DNA from: Panorpa germanica
Taxonomy: Eukaryota > Arthropoda > Insecta > Mecoptera > Panorpidae
Assembly: GCA_963678705.1 (NCBI GenBank)
Contig: OY783211.1
Span: 11,236,603-11,300,602 of the forward strand
Reading direction: 5' to 3'
DNA length: 64,000 bases
In this document: positions 36,377 through 49,407 of the stretch, one piece after another
Position numbering within the stretch: the stretch's first letter is position 1
How the letters are laid out: every line of letters starts with the position of its first letter
Notes under the pieces: model-generated
Told to the model about the DNA's origin: nothing
Seen by the model: only the letters and a program-made list of their open reading frames with translations
Database searches by the model: none
Made by a program: the position numbers and the translations under genes

Positions 36377-37311
36377 TTATCTAAATTTTAATAACAATTA
36401 GCTGGGCGACTTGCTGAAATTGTAACTATTAAAAAAAAATATGTTACAATTTATACCAGTAATAAAAATTTAATAAAATTGAATTTAAAAAAACTTTGGC
36501 TGTTCCTAAAAACAAATTAATTTTTCTTCTTTAATTATTGTTAGTCGTATTTTGATATAACATTTTATTCCTCTACCTTAAAAACAAGCTCTAATTTATT
36601 TTAGTAGGACCTATGCAAACAGAATTATTATTATTATTTTTTAGTTTTACGGTGATTATACTTCTGAATTTATATTCACCAAGTTTGTTTACATCTTTAA
36701 GACCAGTCTACCTCAATACAGAACTCGTACAGTTTTGATATCTTGATTGGAGCATCCAACATGCCATCTTGTAATTGTCTTGCTCGAATGGCCTAATAAA
36801 TTTTTGCAACCCTCAGTAGATGGTTTACAGTTATTAAAGAATACGAGTACTGCGTAGTAGAAGGGTTTCTTCTTTTAAAAAATGATTAATTATTTATTGC
36901 TGCCAGAGTACGCATCTGTATTTTTTCTAGAGATGGATAATTGTCAATTGTCAATTCAACGGTGTAATATTTATTGTTCTGTAAAATTTAATTCAATTCA
37001 TAAACTAAATAAAATAAAATAAAAATGATTTTTAAATAAAACCCTACAAATAGTAACCTTGTACTCATATAATCACAATATTAGGCATTCAAAGAGTACA
37101 CTGCATATATTGTGGGCCACCCTGTCTACTTGTATACTTTATATTTTTAATATAAAATATAATGATAATAACAACAGTCTACTATCTGTTTACAAACTCC
37201 AGTGAAACAAACTCAGTTTTTAATAAAAAAGATTTCCCATTTTACTCATAGTCATTGAATTTTTATTACGTAATCGATACGTTTTATTAACATTTCCATG
37301 CCTGGCTTTAT

Positions 37312-37489
37312 CAGGGATGGGAAACGTTTTTGTCTATTCATCTCAAAAAATTACAAATAACATTTTTTGAATGAGTAGCGTACTAATCTTCCTTATGTGA
37401 TATTAGTTCCCCACGCTAAATTCAATTGTGCCCTTGAATGCAAATTTTCTCAATGTGTTAGCACGCGTCTCATAGATTCGTCATCCCTG
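37312..37489. mobile_element. Small hAT-like element with CAGGGATG ends
   Basis: 178 bases between CAGGGATG and CATCCCTG, perfect 8-base inverted ends that continue loosely (GGAAACG against GACGAAT). The flanking bases do not give a clear 8-base duplication, so assignment to hAT rests on the end sequence. Confidence 0.55.
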
Positions 37490-37708
37490 TAAATATGTAA
37501 TATATGCATATGCATGGTAGATGAGTCGGAATTTCCTTCAAATGAATCCATTAGTTCCATCCAATGCCTTCTGCATTGATTTGCATTTTCCTGTATAATT
37601 ATTTATTCATTTTTTTAATACTAGCAAAAGATCATTTTGTATTTTACATAAGCAAGAGACTATCTATTAATTATTTATGATATAATTCTTTGTTCGCGCA
37701 CTATTCCA

Positions 37709-37728
37709 TGTGTGTGTACGTGTATGTG

Positions 37729-37762
<34 letters not shown>
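37709..37762. repeat. (TG)n microsatellite
   Basis: Imperfect TG repeat becoming a pure run of about 16 units from 37731 to 37762. Confidence 0.95.
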
Positions 37763-37763
<1 letters not shown>

Positions 37764-37913
37764 AGTAAGGTTAACAAATATCATTGAATGTTGTAAGTTG
37801 GAATTCATATTATCAAACAAATGATATGTTTCTCACGTTTGATGAACATCTTAAGCCTCATTCCCACTCACTGTTATTGAACATTTTAATATAGATTTTA
37901 AGTTTTCATATTT

Positions 37914-37951
37914 TATAAAACTTCCAATATAAAATTTTATTTCTTGTCAAT
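37914..37951. repeat. 38-base repeat, copy 1
   Basis: Differs by one base from 38573-38610. Both copies are followed within 30-45 bases by ATGGCTAA-GCCGCCCCTGCT, so the pair is one duplicated segment of about 100 bases with variable spacing. Confidence 0.8.
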
Positions 37952-38572
37952 TATCATCAAAAATATTTACTTATAATTTACAATAATTAAATGGCTAAAG
38001 CCGCCCCTGCTTACAATTTAATTGCAGGTAATAAATAGAATATATAATCTATATAATCCAATGATTGCTTTTTCTTCAAGGGTTATTAGGGGCGCAAAAA
38101 ATATACATTAGCGATAGAATTAAAATTGAAAATATTATTTTTTTCGAAATATTATTTTTCCGCGGCGGAAATATTAATTTTTTTCGCGGGTACTATAGGA
38201 TCCGTTTGAATTTTCCATATCAGATAACATCAATTTTTTTTTTGAAATTTTAAAGGTCCCTTTAACCGTTGCAACGTTCAGTAATCCGCACGGTAACTGT
38301 CACACCAACCTTAAAATGTATATTATCTCATGAACTAAAAGAGATTCCATGACAGATTCCATATCTGGCAACCATTTTGAAATCGGTTCATAATTTGATC
38401 TGAAAAATGCCGATAACTCAAAAACCGGTAATCCAAAGAAAATATATTTCTAAATATATATTTATATGTCTATTTGAATCTCGCGCCTTAAATCACTGCG
38501 TCTTCTATTAAGGTATTCATATACCTTAGTTTATCATCATTAATATTTGTCATCTTTGTGCTTGTTAACTTG

Positions 38573-38690
38573 TATAAAACTTCCAATATAAAATTTTATT
38601 TCTCGTCAATATAAAGATCTGCTGCCCGGGGCTTCGCAATGGCTAAGGCCGCCCCTGCTGCCACGGGTCATAGGTTTGCCATCACTGCTC
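38573..38690. repeat. Second copy of the 38k repeat, with a hAT-type end
   Basis: 38573-38610 repeats 37914-37951. It is followed by GGGGCTTCGCAATGGC and GGCCGCCCCTGCTGCC, and the minus strand ends CAGTGATGGCAAACCTATG, similar to ends of widespread hAT-type elements. The full element could not be bounded. Confidence 0.55.
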
Positions 38691-41085
38691 TAAAGTGTGA
38701 CTGATATGCGCAGTACTTGTCCACCACAATGTGGAACACAGCGGCTTCTACTAAACTAAACTTTAACACAGCGATTGGCTCATACGACAATACCCTATAC
38801 TTCCTTGAGAAGCGCACATAAAATAATTCTTGATCCTGATAATTTTTTAAATTATGAAACTAAAATGTTTACACTGATTTTATTTCTATCTTCTCTAAAA
38901 CATAATCCAGAACTTTACAAGTATGTGTCGCTATTGTTAATTAGAAAGAAAAATACGTGATTCGCCCAGTCCTTATGCAATAGCAGCGCTTATTTTTTTT
39001 TTTCAAGATATTTAACTTGATATTAGCAGCAATTAACACTTCGCTCGTCTGTGACTTGACTGTACCAACTCCCAACATCTCCAAGAGTATTTATTACCCA
39101 ATATGCAGATACGACTAACTTTGGAACACAGGAAGTATTGCCCTTGTATTATTTAGTGAGAAAAGGTTATATTCCATACAAAAAAAAACATCAATAATAT
39201 AAATAACCTTCTACAAGAACTAGGTTCTTGGTTCCGATACGCATGAATGAAAATATACAGCAAAAAATATACAAGTAAGAGCATTGGCTTGGTTATTGCA
39301 TGAAGAAAATATAAACGAAGAAGAAAATGTAAGAAATAAGCTGCTCTTGAAATACTCATACTGTATCGACTACGCTTGATATCATACAGAGAAAATGAAA
39401 AAGAAACAATAATGGGGCCAGTGTGTTTGTAATATAGAGTACAGCCTCCTTTATTCGAACTGCCTTTGTCCGCATTCACAGCCAGACAAAAATTTAAAGA
39501 AAAACCGTTACACATGTTAAATCTAGTTTATCAGTCATTTTTTCTCTTTAATTATTAAATGGATTCAACGTTGTACACTCCAAATGCATGTGACATCATA
39601 ACCGCTGCTAACCTTACAGCTCATAAATCTCTGCTCTATGTATTTATATATCAAAATATCAAATGTTATTTACAGCTATTTCAAGGAATAATAAAATTCC
39701 AATATAATGTCTGCCTTAGTAGGGTTAAATAAAATAAAAACTTATTATTCTTTGACTTGACTTGATTATTTGACTACCAACAGCTACAAAACATTACCAC
39801 AGCACTGACCTGCTCAATAAATAACTGACGTTAAAATGCATTTACAGTCCCATTCATTTCATATCAGACAGAGCCACAGAAAAGCATGACCGAATTTAAC
39901 TAGTAACTAATAAATTATAAATTCTATTTATTTTCAAAACAATGTTATCGAATAAACAACGTAAACATAAAAAAAAACAATTAGATGGCGCCTGTAGTTT
40001 CTACTTTGTTTAATTATTTTGTTATTATTATTACCTATTCAAAAACATATAAATTGGTCAACTGACATCTACGACTTATCAATAGACACTTGCCTTTACT
40101 AGTTTTCATTTGATCACCAATCAGGTGTTGTATAATAGTAGAAGATTTTCTTTTCTTACCTGAAACAAAAAAATTCTGATTTTAGTAACTAAATAAATAA
40201 TAAAGAAACATAATTAAAACAAACATATGAGATTACTATCCCACTTCTGATGTGGAAATGAGAGTACTTTTATATAGAGTATATATATAAATATATATAC
40301 AAGTATAGTTATATATAGAGGTGTGTCCACTCATTAAATAAAACAATTTACATGTCATAATTTTGGTCGGTATTTTGGATTCATTAGCGTCCCCCATCAC
40401 TTCCCGTTCCTCACGGAATGCGTACATGCGAACACAAAACATGTACAAACTTGTGTGACAAGGGAAAACGCATTCCTCGCGTACCCTAAATATATTTATA
40501 CACCTATTCAGACTAACTTGTAAATAACTAAAGTAATTAGGAAATGGGAGCAACACCGTCATTAGGAATTACCTATATTTACGGGTACAAACGAATCAAA
40601 TCACGAAATGGCGAAATAATCGTACAAAGAGTATATATATAACGGATATTTGATATTTCTTTCTAATAAATTTACTAATACTATTAAAAAAACAAGTAAA
40701 TCTAATTAAACCTTGGATTAGAATTCAATGAAGTAAATTAAATATTGTATAACACTTATATACAATTCGACACGAAAAATCAAATTTAATGGTTTGTTAT
40801 TTGGGTCATTTCCGAAGTAATCTAAAAACAATTTTTATTACGTCATTTGATGGCCAAATTAAGAATAGCAAGTTTTATAATTAAATGGTAATTAGAATAG
40901 TGGAGTATTGAAGATAAAGTAGTACTTGCATTATACGTGTGAGGGACACATCCAGTAAAGTAAGTTACATTCCTTCACTAATATTAAAAGCAAATGTTAC
41001 AAAATATTGATATTTGATTTGCTTCGCTATATACAAGATAATTATATTTTAAACGTCTTATTTACAAATCTAAAACGCTATTTAA
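38691..41085. other. AT-rich stretch without a recognised gene
   Basis: Contains TA-rich microsatellite-like sequence at 40255-40320. Near 40150 an AG directly followed by GTAAG on the minus strand looks like back-to-back splice sites but has no coding context. Confidence 0.45.
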
Positions 41086-41290
41086 AATCTTCCAGTCGTC
41101 GTCACGCAAAAGAAAGCAGGTCAACATTGTTTAATGCGAAATGCCTGCCTGAGTGCCAGTTTAGTTTAGTTGCCTTTGCCTTTGCCGTTTACTGCGCGGT
41201 GTTTGGTGTTGTTTTGCCATTCTCCGAGGAGGTTCGCGCTTCATCAATAGCACGCTGTTGTATTGTTGAGCCAACCTCGTAACTAAGAAG
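41086..41290. other. CpG-containing GC-richer patch
   Basis: Sequence such as CAGTCGTCGTCACGCAAAAG and GAGGTTCGCGCTTCATC is unlike the AT-rich surroundings. The plus frame 41007-41282 is open for 91 codons with no family resemblance. It could be a promoter or 5' leader. Confidence 0.3.
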
Positions 41291-41589
41291 CCAGCAAATC
41301 CATTTAACACATTCAGACACAGCTCAAACGCAACTAAACAAAATTAAGGATATCCCGTTATAGACTGTGTCTGTCGGACTTGCTCGCTAAATTATTGCAG
41401 AGGCACCACATATCGTTTGTATGTTTTGTCAATTTTAAGTTAGTACAATTCAATAATATAGCTAACAGTTTTTTGACTGTATTGATATTGCTCGAAAAAC
41501 ATCAAACACGATTCTGAAATCTGAAATTTTGTATGGTGTCGTTTGAAAGATGGTAATGTCAACTTCCCTTAACAAAGCTACTTGTCTTC

Positions 41590-41990
41590 AAACACGAGTC
41601 GACTGATTGTCGACGACGTTTCCAACGAAAACGTGTTTCGTGACTCTATAGACGTTTTAACAATAGCATAATAAGGGATTTTATTGTGTCGTATTCTGAG
41701 GTATTTGTATGTATGGTATGTATTTAAATACTTTTGAAAAGTATTTGTGTACATCTCTGCTCATAATGTCACCATCAATAGCATGCAACGTAATTGCCCT
41801 GCGACCTAGAAACACAATTGCTCAAAACCAATTTCAAATCAGTTTTTTTTCATTCGTGCCGTGTGCGGTCTCTCACTCCTATATACGCGTGCGTTCTCTC
41901 ACTGACAATACAGTTGCATTTTCATTCGGTTCGAGCAGATTCGGGGCTCACAATCGGGTTTGCAATCAGTCGACCCATGTGCGGACGGCC
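41590..41990. mobile_element. Three-copy interspersed repeat, copy 1
   Basis: Shares with 54557-54955 and 60795-61190 the core AAGGGATTTTATTGTGTCGT, then AGCATGCAACGTAATTG and CATTCGGTTCGAGCAGATTC. The right end is GTGCGGACGGCC, the complement of the GGCCGTC left end of copy 3, so the ends are inverted. The short open frames across it are by chance. Probably a non-autonomous DNA transposon. Confidence 0.7.
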
Positions 41991-43014
41991 TTATTAATCC
42001 ACCCTCATATGTATTTATTGCGTTGCTCCCCTCTTAAACATAGTAATGTAATTTATATTCTTCTATAACTACAGCGATTTCTAAGCGAATAGTCATCTTA
42101 AATTTTTTCCGTGACCTTTTTTAGTTCTCAGTTTTATTTGCCTTTTTTACTCAGATCTTTTGTTAGTAGTATCACAGCCAGAGACTGTGGCGGCTGCTCA
42201 ACAGCTCACTCCTGGACAAAACCAAATCAATCACACTTGCTGAACCTTTAATACTTATTGACATTCCATAATACATTCTTGTCCATTTTAGAAAGTTTAA
42301 TGGTTGACATAAGCAATTTACTCGTACTAGTATTTATCTGTTCAATAATGGTACAAAATTAACTTTCAATTAATTGTTTATAATTAAACCGATTATGACT
42401 TTAATGCATTAAGCCTTTTAGCATAACTTCATAATATGTGTAATACCTCCCAGCTGGTTAATTCACTGCCTGCAGCACATCTGTTTACTAATCCGGCCAA
42501 ATCCGGTTTTAAAAATCGTCAAATGGACAAAGAGACATAAAAATTATACAATTTTGTCAAGCACAACAATACGAGCACGGACGGATTGAATTGTGCGGGG
42601 GGAGACTGGTATTCCCAGCCGGACGATCCCGGCATTATAAACTGATTATAACAGACTTGGTATTCTGTAGTGATTCCATCAGTACATCCGGGATGATGGA
42701 GTGACGTCACGGGATGGAATGGGATGCAACGGGATGTAAAGAGGGATTCTAGACATATGGGGGAAGATATTTCCCACGACAACTGTCGCACAATATGGAT
42801 ATAATAAATATGAATACTATTTCAATATGTTGCAACTATTCAAAACAAGATTTCTGTGATTATGAGCTATAAGGGTATGCGTCTACTGTTCAAGACGGAA
42901 AGCGGGCAATGTATTGGATTTATAATGAAACGGGGAAGAGAAGAGAGGCGGGAAGCGTATCTTGTATAAACGTGCTTACTGATGAGACCAACAGAGAGCG
43001 ACAGAGCGACACAA
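41991..43014. other. Unassigned stretch with GC-rich patches
   Basis: 42180-42240 and 42590-42790 are GC-richer. The second has repeated GGGATGGAATGGGATGCAAC-like words and is open on the minus strand (42791-42519) without recognisable domains. Confidence 0.4.
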
Positions 43015-43379
43015 TAGAGAGACAGTTTTGTTGTCAAAAAACAAAACAAAATCATGTTTTGTTTTATTTTAAAACAGTTCTGTTTTTCGAAAACAGTTTT
43101 CAGTTTTTAGTGTTTTTTTATGTGCCCCATAAAAATTATAAACATGATAAACAACAACTGACAAGCGTAAAAGTTTACAAAAAACAAAACTGCGTGTTCA
43201 AACCAAGCAGACTAAACAACAGCAAACATGTTTTCCTTTGATCTTATCGACTCCAGATGGGAATGTGTTTTGTTTACTAAAACAAAAGACAAATATTTTT
43301 TAAGAACTGTCTCGTTGGTGTAAACATTGGTGTTTTTGTTCGTGTTTTATTGAACTGTCTCTCTTGTGTAAACCGGCAG
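43015..43379. mobile_element. Inverted-repeat element with AGAGACAGTT ends, copy A
   Basis: Left end AGAGAGACAGTTTTGTTGTC, right end AACTGTCTCTCTTGTGTAAA then CCGGCAG. It matches 56031-56451 in reverse complement, including CAAAACACATTCCCATCTGG against its complement here. No coding capacity. Confidence 0.72.
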
Positions 43380-43596
43380 AACAATAAACAGCACTAACAG
43401 ATTATTAGCATTAACACAGAACCAACCCACAACAAGACACATAAGATACCGCTTGCATACGATTTCACTCGGTTAGTTTCAATATTTTATTTTATTTTTA
43501 ATGAAAATTTCATTCAAATATAATTAAACACGTCATAACAAAATTTTTGTTAATTAAATAGTAGGTATATCATAAACAAATAAGAACAAACAAACA

Positions 43597-43614
43597 AATT
43601 AATTAATTAATTAA
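43597..43614. repeat. (AATT)n microsatellite
   Basis: Four to five AATT units. Confidence 0.9.
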
Positions 43615-44136
43615 TGTAATCAACAGCAAAGTTCTTATAACCTAGATAATTCAATAGCAAGTTAATTGGATTAACTCAAGTTAAGGCCCCCTCTTCTAGT
43701 TGATGATTTTAATTGTTTTATCTGAGCTACAAACAAACTTTTCTATTAAAGTTAATAATCATCATCAGCTGAGTGCGTTGTTTGAGACTCGTTTGGGTAA
43801 TTATACAAATGCGTTCCTTGGAATATTAAATGTTTAAATCAGCTAATGTCTTATGTGAAGCATTAAACCAACTCAGTAAGTTGTTTTACAAATATGATTT
43901 AATCTAATTGTTTATACTACAGAAGTAATATCCTTGAAAAAAATACATCATATAAACAGATGTTATTATTTTGTCGTTTTTTTTTACAAACAGTGGTGTA
44001 TAACCTGTGGTCTTTAGAAAATGAAATAATTATTTAATTTCCTTTTTTTTTAGAATAACGTTTACTATAAATACAGAATTTTTAATCATTTATAATCCGA
44101 GATAATTAATAACTAAATTAGCAATTTTAAGGCTCA

Positions 44137-44275
44137 CCTTCTATTTGAAGCATGTAACTTCCAGTTCGCCCCACTATTTTCTGTTATACACGAAAAATCT
44201 CCAGATAGAATTTTGAATAAATTTAGAGGAGTAAAGGAAAATGTTACTACTCTGATGATACTAGTGCATTTTTAA
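44137..44275. other. Coding-like segment open on both strands, unassigned
   Basis: The minus strand reads IIRVVTFSFTPLNLFKILSG, then DFSCITENSGANWKLHASNR, up to a GTGAGC donor-like site. The plus strand reads HLLFEACNFQFAPLFSVIHE, then KSPDRILNKFRGVKENVTT. Two opposed open frames of more than 40 codons suggest a fragment of a transposable element rather than an exon. Not recognised. Confidence 0.3.
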
Positions 44276-47200
44276 CATTGCATGCATTTTGCAAAGTTGG
44301 CAGGTCACTGTAACCGAAAATATTTGATAGTATGTGTAGGCATTCGCGTGCAGAGGTTTTGAATTTGTGACAATAGTAAATGTTCTGACTATAGCGAGTG
44401 TGAATTATAAAACTAAGGTTATATTTATAAAAATCATAATTAATTGTTAGGACATACCACTGTTATTTATTGCTAAATTTGTTTATTCAATACTACGAAG
44501 AAAATATCTTTTTCACCATGTAGAAAAAAAACTTTCTGGTGTGGCTTCCTGAGATAACAGACCCTTTTTTACCATAAAATATAAACTAACATGCACTATA
44601 TAAAAACTACTTTCCACATACTGGATTTTATCCACAGCAAGCGTAACGGCAAGAATGGATAGCAAAAGTTGTTAGAAAACAAAATGAACAGTAAGCTGAA
44701 GTTTCAGTCCCAGAATTATAATTATATAACATTAGTGAGAATTTCAGAAAAGAGATAAAATGACTAAAAATATGACTCGCTGACAGAACAAAAACAGACT
44801 CGAATAGTCATAAATATCCTCACACACTCAGTCGTAGTTGAAAGTGAAATCCAGAAATAACTTCAAGGACTTTACTGCGCTCCTTCCAGACTTCAACTCC
44901 TTATCCCATACTAACACAATGTCAGTATTTTATAATTCTGGAAACAAGGATCTGGATAGCATCCCCTGTGTCAGGGATGGTGAACCAATGCTACTCGTGT
45001 TGCAGTTGATACGTTCGAAAATTGTTGTAGCGTGTTAAGTGTTTGTACATGACATTATATTATTAGCTTAGGTATTATCAATAATGTATTTTAATAGCAA
45101 AGAAAAATTGAACAAATTCAAAGCATTCATAAACCACGTAGCTGATTAAGGCCTGAAGAAGAGCGGGACGGGAATTAATTAGATAGAAAGTTATGCAGGA
45201 TTACGTGAGGAGGAGTGGGTTTAAATAAAATTATAATATAACTTAATTTTACATGTTTTTAAGGCAAAAGTGTAAATGTACTTTAGTGAGTGCCGCCTGA
45301 ACATTTTGATGTGTGATGTGTAAAACCAGACTTACTTGTCTTGTTGTTACCAATAATTTTATTACCTATTTCCGTTTCAACTATGTCCGCAAATTGTATT
45401 ATGGGTTCATCCTCACTCTTTTCTATTTTAGTGTTAAATGTATTGTACTAAAATCATCCCTTTTTAAACCAGCTCTGGACAAGACAACAAGTATTAAATA
45501 ACAGTACAATTTAATATTAAAATATATACATAAAGACATTCATATACATTTATAAACATTAATTATTAGGATAAGTGTTTAATTGTGTAATTCTGTTGGG
45601 ATTTACGACCCCAATGTGTAATTTTGTATGAAATAAATATACGTTTAAATTCATATTGAGTTCACGAACTTCAAAGACTTTCCTGACTTTACGGTGAAAA
45701 AACCCGGGCACCACAATCGCCCAAACAATTTTCTTCATTTATTTTATTTAGCATAATGAAAACTTGATTACTTTAAACTGAACTGTTCCCTTTGTAAAAG
45801 CTACACGAAGGACCAAAATGAAACCGTGTGCTTTATGGATTATGGACAATTTATAGAATTATGGACAAAAATGATGTTGAAACTTGTTGGTTGTTCAAAA
45901 AGATAATCGACTGCTACATCAATAATGTTCTCCTCGACATATACTTATGAGTCATTATTTTCCGAAATGAATTTTAATTAAGACTGGTTTAGAAATATTA
46001 GTATTATCTGATTTAAAGTATTTGACATCTAATATACATATCTTAATGTTAAACACGCTAAATTCAAAACCTAAATTCATGTATTATTTGAGAACTTTTA
46101 TTATTATTAGTTATTTAATACCATTAAAAAAATGTAGACACTTTAAAATCATTTATTAATATATTAGTTTAATGAGTAACATTATGTTATCTTGCATAAA
46201 ATGTTTTTTATACTTTAGAAATAGTAATTTTAATACAAGAATAATTAGTTTATATAATCCTATCTCATATTTACTTGAATTTAAAAAAAACTGAACCCTT
46301 TCTATGCTAAATACACCTTTAAACGCATGTATTTATGTTTAGCGGGTATAATTCATATGCGGTTAGATAATATAATGTGCAGTGTTGCTACATTTTGTAT
46401 CTAGATACAGATGGATCAGTATAATTTCAACAAAAGTTGAATAAAGTATCCAGATTTATTACTGCAATGTGAATATAAAATTATGAGTTTTTCTTTATGA
46501 AATACTACATCAATTTTTAAATTTTTCTCAGTAAAATTATACCAATTCAAACAATTAATTTGCTCCTTTTCCTTTTATAAACATATACGTACAACTAAAG
46601 AAATATTATATGCAATTTTTTGCCATGCGTAATAAAAGAGTTTCACTCCCCTGTACTATGCCCTAAGCTAGTAAACTCTTCAATAGGCATTATATTGTAG
46701 TACATAACACCCTCCTCCCCCCAACACTGGCCTAATGAGAGTCGTAGGACGTCTGAAGTGGAAAAATCAAGTACGTGTGTAAGAGTATTGTTCGCGGGGA
46801 AACTTAAAGTTAAGAACTTTATATACATCCGTATCCGTACAGTCTATAGTTGTATGGCAGGAAACATTTGCTTTTTATGGGGTGCAAAAATTGGTGAAAA
46901 ATATCATTAATATTCGTTTAAAGTATAAGTTTCTTTAAAACATTATAAAGTTTTAATGAAACTTGTTTAAAATGTTAAAATATGTTGGAAGAAAATGGAA
47001 AGGGTGTTCCAACAAGATGTTAAAATACTTGAATGACCTTATGAAATACAAATACATGTTTCACAACAAATTTTCAAAAAAGAATTTCAAAATCTTATAT
47101 TTTTGGAGGTGAAGAATTGTAAAAAGAATAAAAGAGAAAAAAAGTGATATTTGTAAATATGCATTATAAGTATGTAAATGCACTTTTGGATAAAAACAAA

Positions 47201-47478
47201 CAAATTTAAATATTCATATTAAAATTTTAGAAAACTAGTTCCAATTGTAACATACAATATCAACTATATTATACTGAGTACAACTTTGACATTCTTTTTG
47301 TTTATTTTCTCAAGAAATATTTATTTGAAAAAAATAATTAATACGTCATTAGAAAAATGTCCTACCGAAAACTTGATATGTTTCATATTTGATTAGGAAT
47401 AGTAGATAAAAGAGAGAGAAATAACTAAAAATTACGGATAAAGATTAAAATATTCCTTTTTTTTAATATGTACAATTT
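44276..47478. other. AT-rich stretch, no gene recognised
   Basis: Near 44973 CAGGGATGGTGAACCAATG resembles a hAT-type end without a visible partner. Near 45595-45720 TTGGGATTTACGACCCC is followed by AATAAATATACG and GGGCACCACAATCGCCC, possibly a decayed LTR. Confidence 0.4.
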
Positions 47479-47930
47479 AGGGATGGCGATCTGAGATCGA
47501 TTAAGAGAAGAATCGATTTTTTAAATCGATTTTGAACTATGGATCGATTCCATGAATCGAAATTCGATTTCCTTTTTGTAAGAATGCAACTATACAATTG
47601 TTTACATTATTTATTATAAGGTTTGACATGAAATATTAAGAATTATAATTATTTCATTCTATAATAAATTACGTACATGTTTTTATTGATTAATCAAAAA
47701 TCACTCTTATTTTTTAGTTATAAGAAAGGCTTGTATTTTTTTAAAAAATTAATAAAATGAAAATCAATTAAAGATCCTTTTTCTTTTGTTGGGTTAATGT
47801 CTTTTTTATATAAAAACTAAAAAAGAATCGAAAAATTGATTTTTGAGAAATCGATCTTCTATATTTCGACTGTTTTTCTGAATCGTTAGACTTGGATTCG
47901 AATCGATTAAAAAATCGATCTTTTTTTAAG
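47479..47930 (+). mobile_element. ATCGATTTTT-rich interspersed repeat, copy 2
   Basis: Starts TAGGGATGGCGATCTGAG and contains AATCGATTTTTTAAATCGAT-type words at both ends around an AT-rich core. It is the inverted counterpart of 13100-13601 and shares core phrases such as TTATAAGAAAGGCTTGTATT. Confidence 0.75.
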
Positions 47931-49028
47931 ATCTCTTAATATAATACTTTTGCTTAAACAAAAAATAAATTAAAAATTAAAACTAAATACGAAAGTAGTG
48001 ATGAACAGAGACTCACAAATGGAATAACAGAACAAACACAGATTTTATACTTTTTGTTATTAAAAAAAAGTTTCTATTTTCAAATACCTGATAAAAACCC
48101 ATTACATAATGAATAACATAATAGAAAAAAAGAAATAACGATTGATAAAACCGTTAACGGAAAATACAGTTTTCCTGAAATCTATAAAAAAAATCCTAAT
48201 TTTGTTTAAAGAACATCTGGAGTCCTATTTACAACTTGGGAGGAGGCTGGTAGCATCCAAAACAATTCGAAACACATACAAAATGAAATGCATAACTAAA
48301 GCTCGCCCACAGAAAAATATGCAGGTAAAAAACACCCTTCAAGAAGACCTACATTTTCTTTGAAGTTAAATAAAAAAAGAATTTCTTAAATCCCTCGTGT
48401 TCACTTTAAGAGTTTGAATATCCGTGGTTACCGTAAATATTTTTCTAGTTCTTCTTATTCTTTTCCATCTTTTCCCCAGGTCTATAAGTCCCCACCTGGG
48501 ACCTGGGGCTTACTGACGACTCTCTGGGGGTCATCTGTTGGTATGATCATAATATCTCAATTTCATATTTCGTGTTCGAGTTACTTGGAGGTGGATTCAT
48601 TGATCCTATTTCCTTAGATGTTTAGAAACTGGTCTTATAATAGAAGCATTACGTATAAAATAGGGCGATACAATATTTTCGATTTGGGGAAGAAATATCA
48701 TAGTTTTTTTTATATTTATTTAGCTTTATATAATATTTTAGATAATATTGACTGTTACATTATTATCACGTGTAGTAAGCTATATATGAAAAGTAAATGG
48801 TATGTCTAGTCGTTTACCGACATACAGACTCTATTGCTTTTATTAAAACCCTCCTCCTTGTTGGATGTTAAATATAAATGTGAATGCTTCAGCTAGAGAA
48901 GTGTCTGCCATACTATTTTATCTCACGGCATTCTAGAAAAGTACAATTTGTTTCGCGACATAGTAAATTCAATTCACTACAACATTAAATTTACTTTATG
49001 ATATTATGAATAAAACTAAATAAATTCT
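47931..49028. other. AT-rich stretch with a GC-rich patch at 48470-48560
   Basis: The patch (CCCCACCTGGGACCTGGGG, CTCTCTGGGGGTCATC) contains a small palindrome and no clear coding frame. Nothing else recognised. Confidence 0.4.
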
Positions 49029-49036
49029 TAGTATAG

Positions 49037-49399
49037 TCAGGCCCGAATTTGAGGGAGGGCAGGCGGAGTCTCCGCAAGAGAAATGCCCCCACAATAAAGA
49101 ATAGACTTCGAACGACGATGCGATAAAACCGACTATCAAAGCTAACCCTACTTAGTATAAAAAGTGTCTTACTCCGGGAGCTAGATTTCGGCGAAAAAAC
49201 TCGTAAAGTTACATTCGTTAACGCGAAAATTTAGTTTTTAATAAATTGTATTAGACTTTAACTAATTACTACATTCTTTGTTGAAATAATTTTATTTGTT
49301 GGTAATAAATTTTTGAAAGACTTGACGGAAAAAAATTGTTTCTTTTATTCGGAAAAGAATTAAGGGCCTCAGCTTCCAAACATCTCCAAATCCGGCTCT
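49037..49399. mobile_element. hAT-like non-autonomous element with probable target duplication
   Basis: The left end TCAGGCCCGAATTTGAGG and right end CATCTCCAAATCCGGCTCTA are imperfect inverted repeats. TAGTATAG at 49029-49036 and AAGTATAG at 49400-49407 flank it, seven of eight bases alike, the duplication length of hAT elements. No open frame. Confidence 0.65.
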
Positions 49400-49407
49400 A
49401 AGTATAG

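Noticed and set aside
39153..39515. Minus-strand 120-codon open frame
   Set aside because: Rich in Phe, Leu, Tyr and Ser from AT-rich codons, with no recognisable family, signal or splice support.
40140..40175. Back-to-back AG and GTAAG on the minus strand as a micro-exon
   Set aside because: No bases are left between the two sites, and there is no coding context.
41709..42068. Plus-strand 119-codon open frame
   Set aside because: Lies almost entirely within a repeat present three times in the window, with the frame broken in the other copies.
42519..42791. Minus-strand 90-codon open frame in a GC-rich patch
   Set aside because: Lies over repeated GGGATG words; no domain, and probably part of a repeat.
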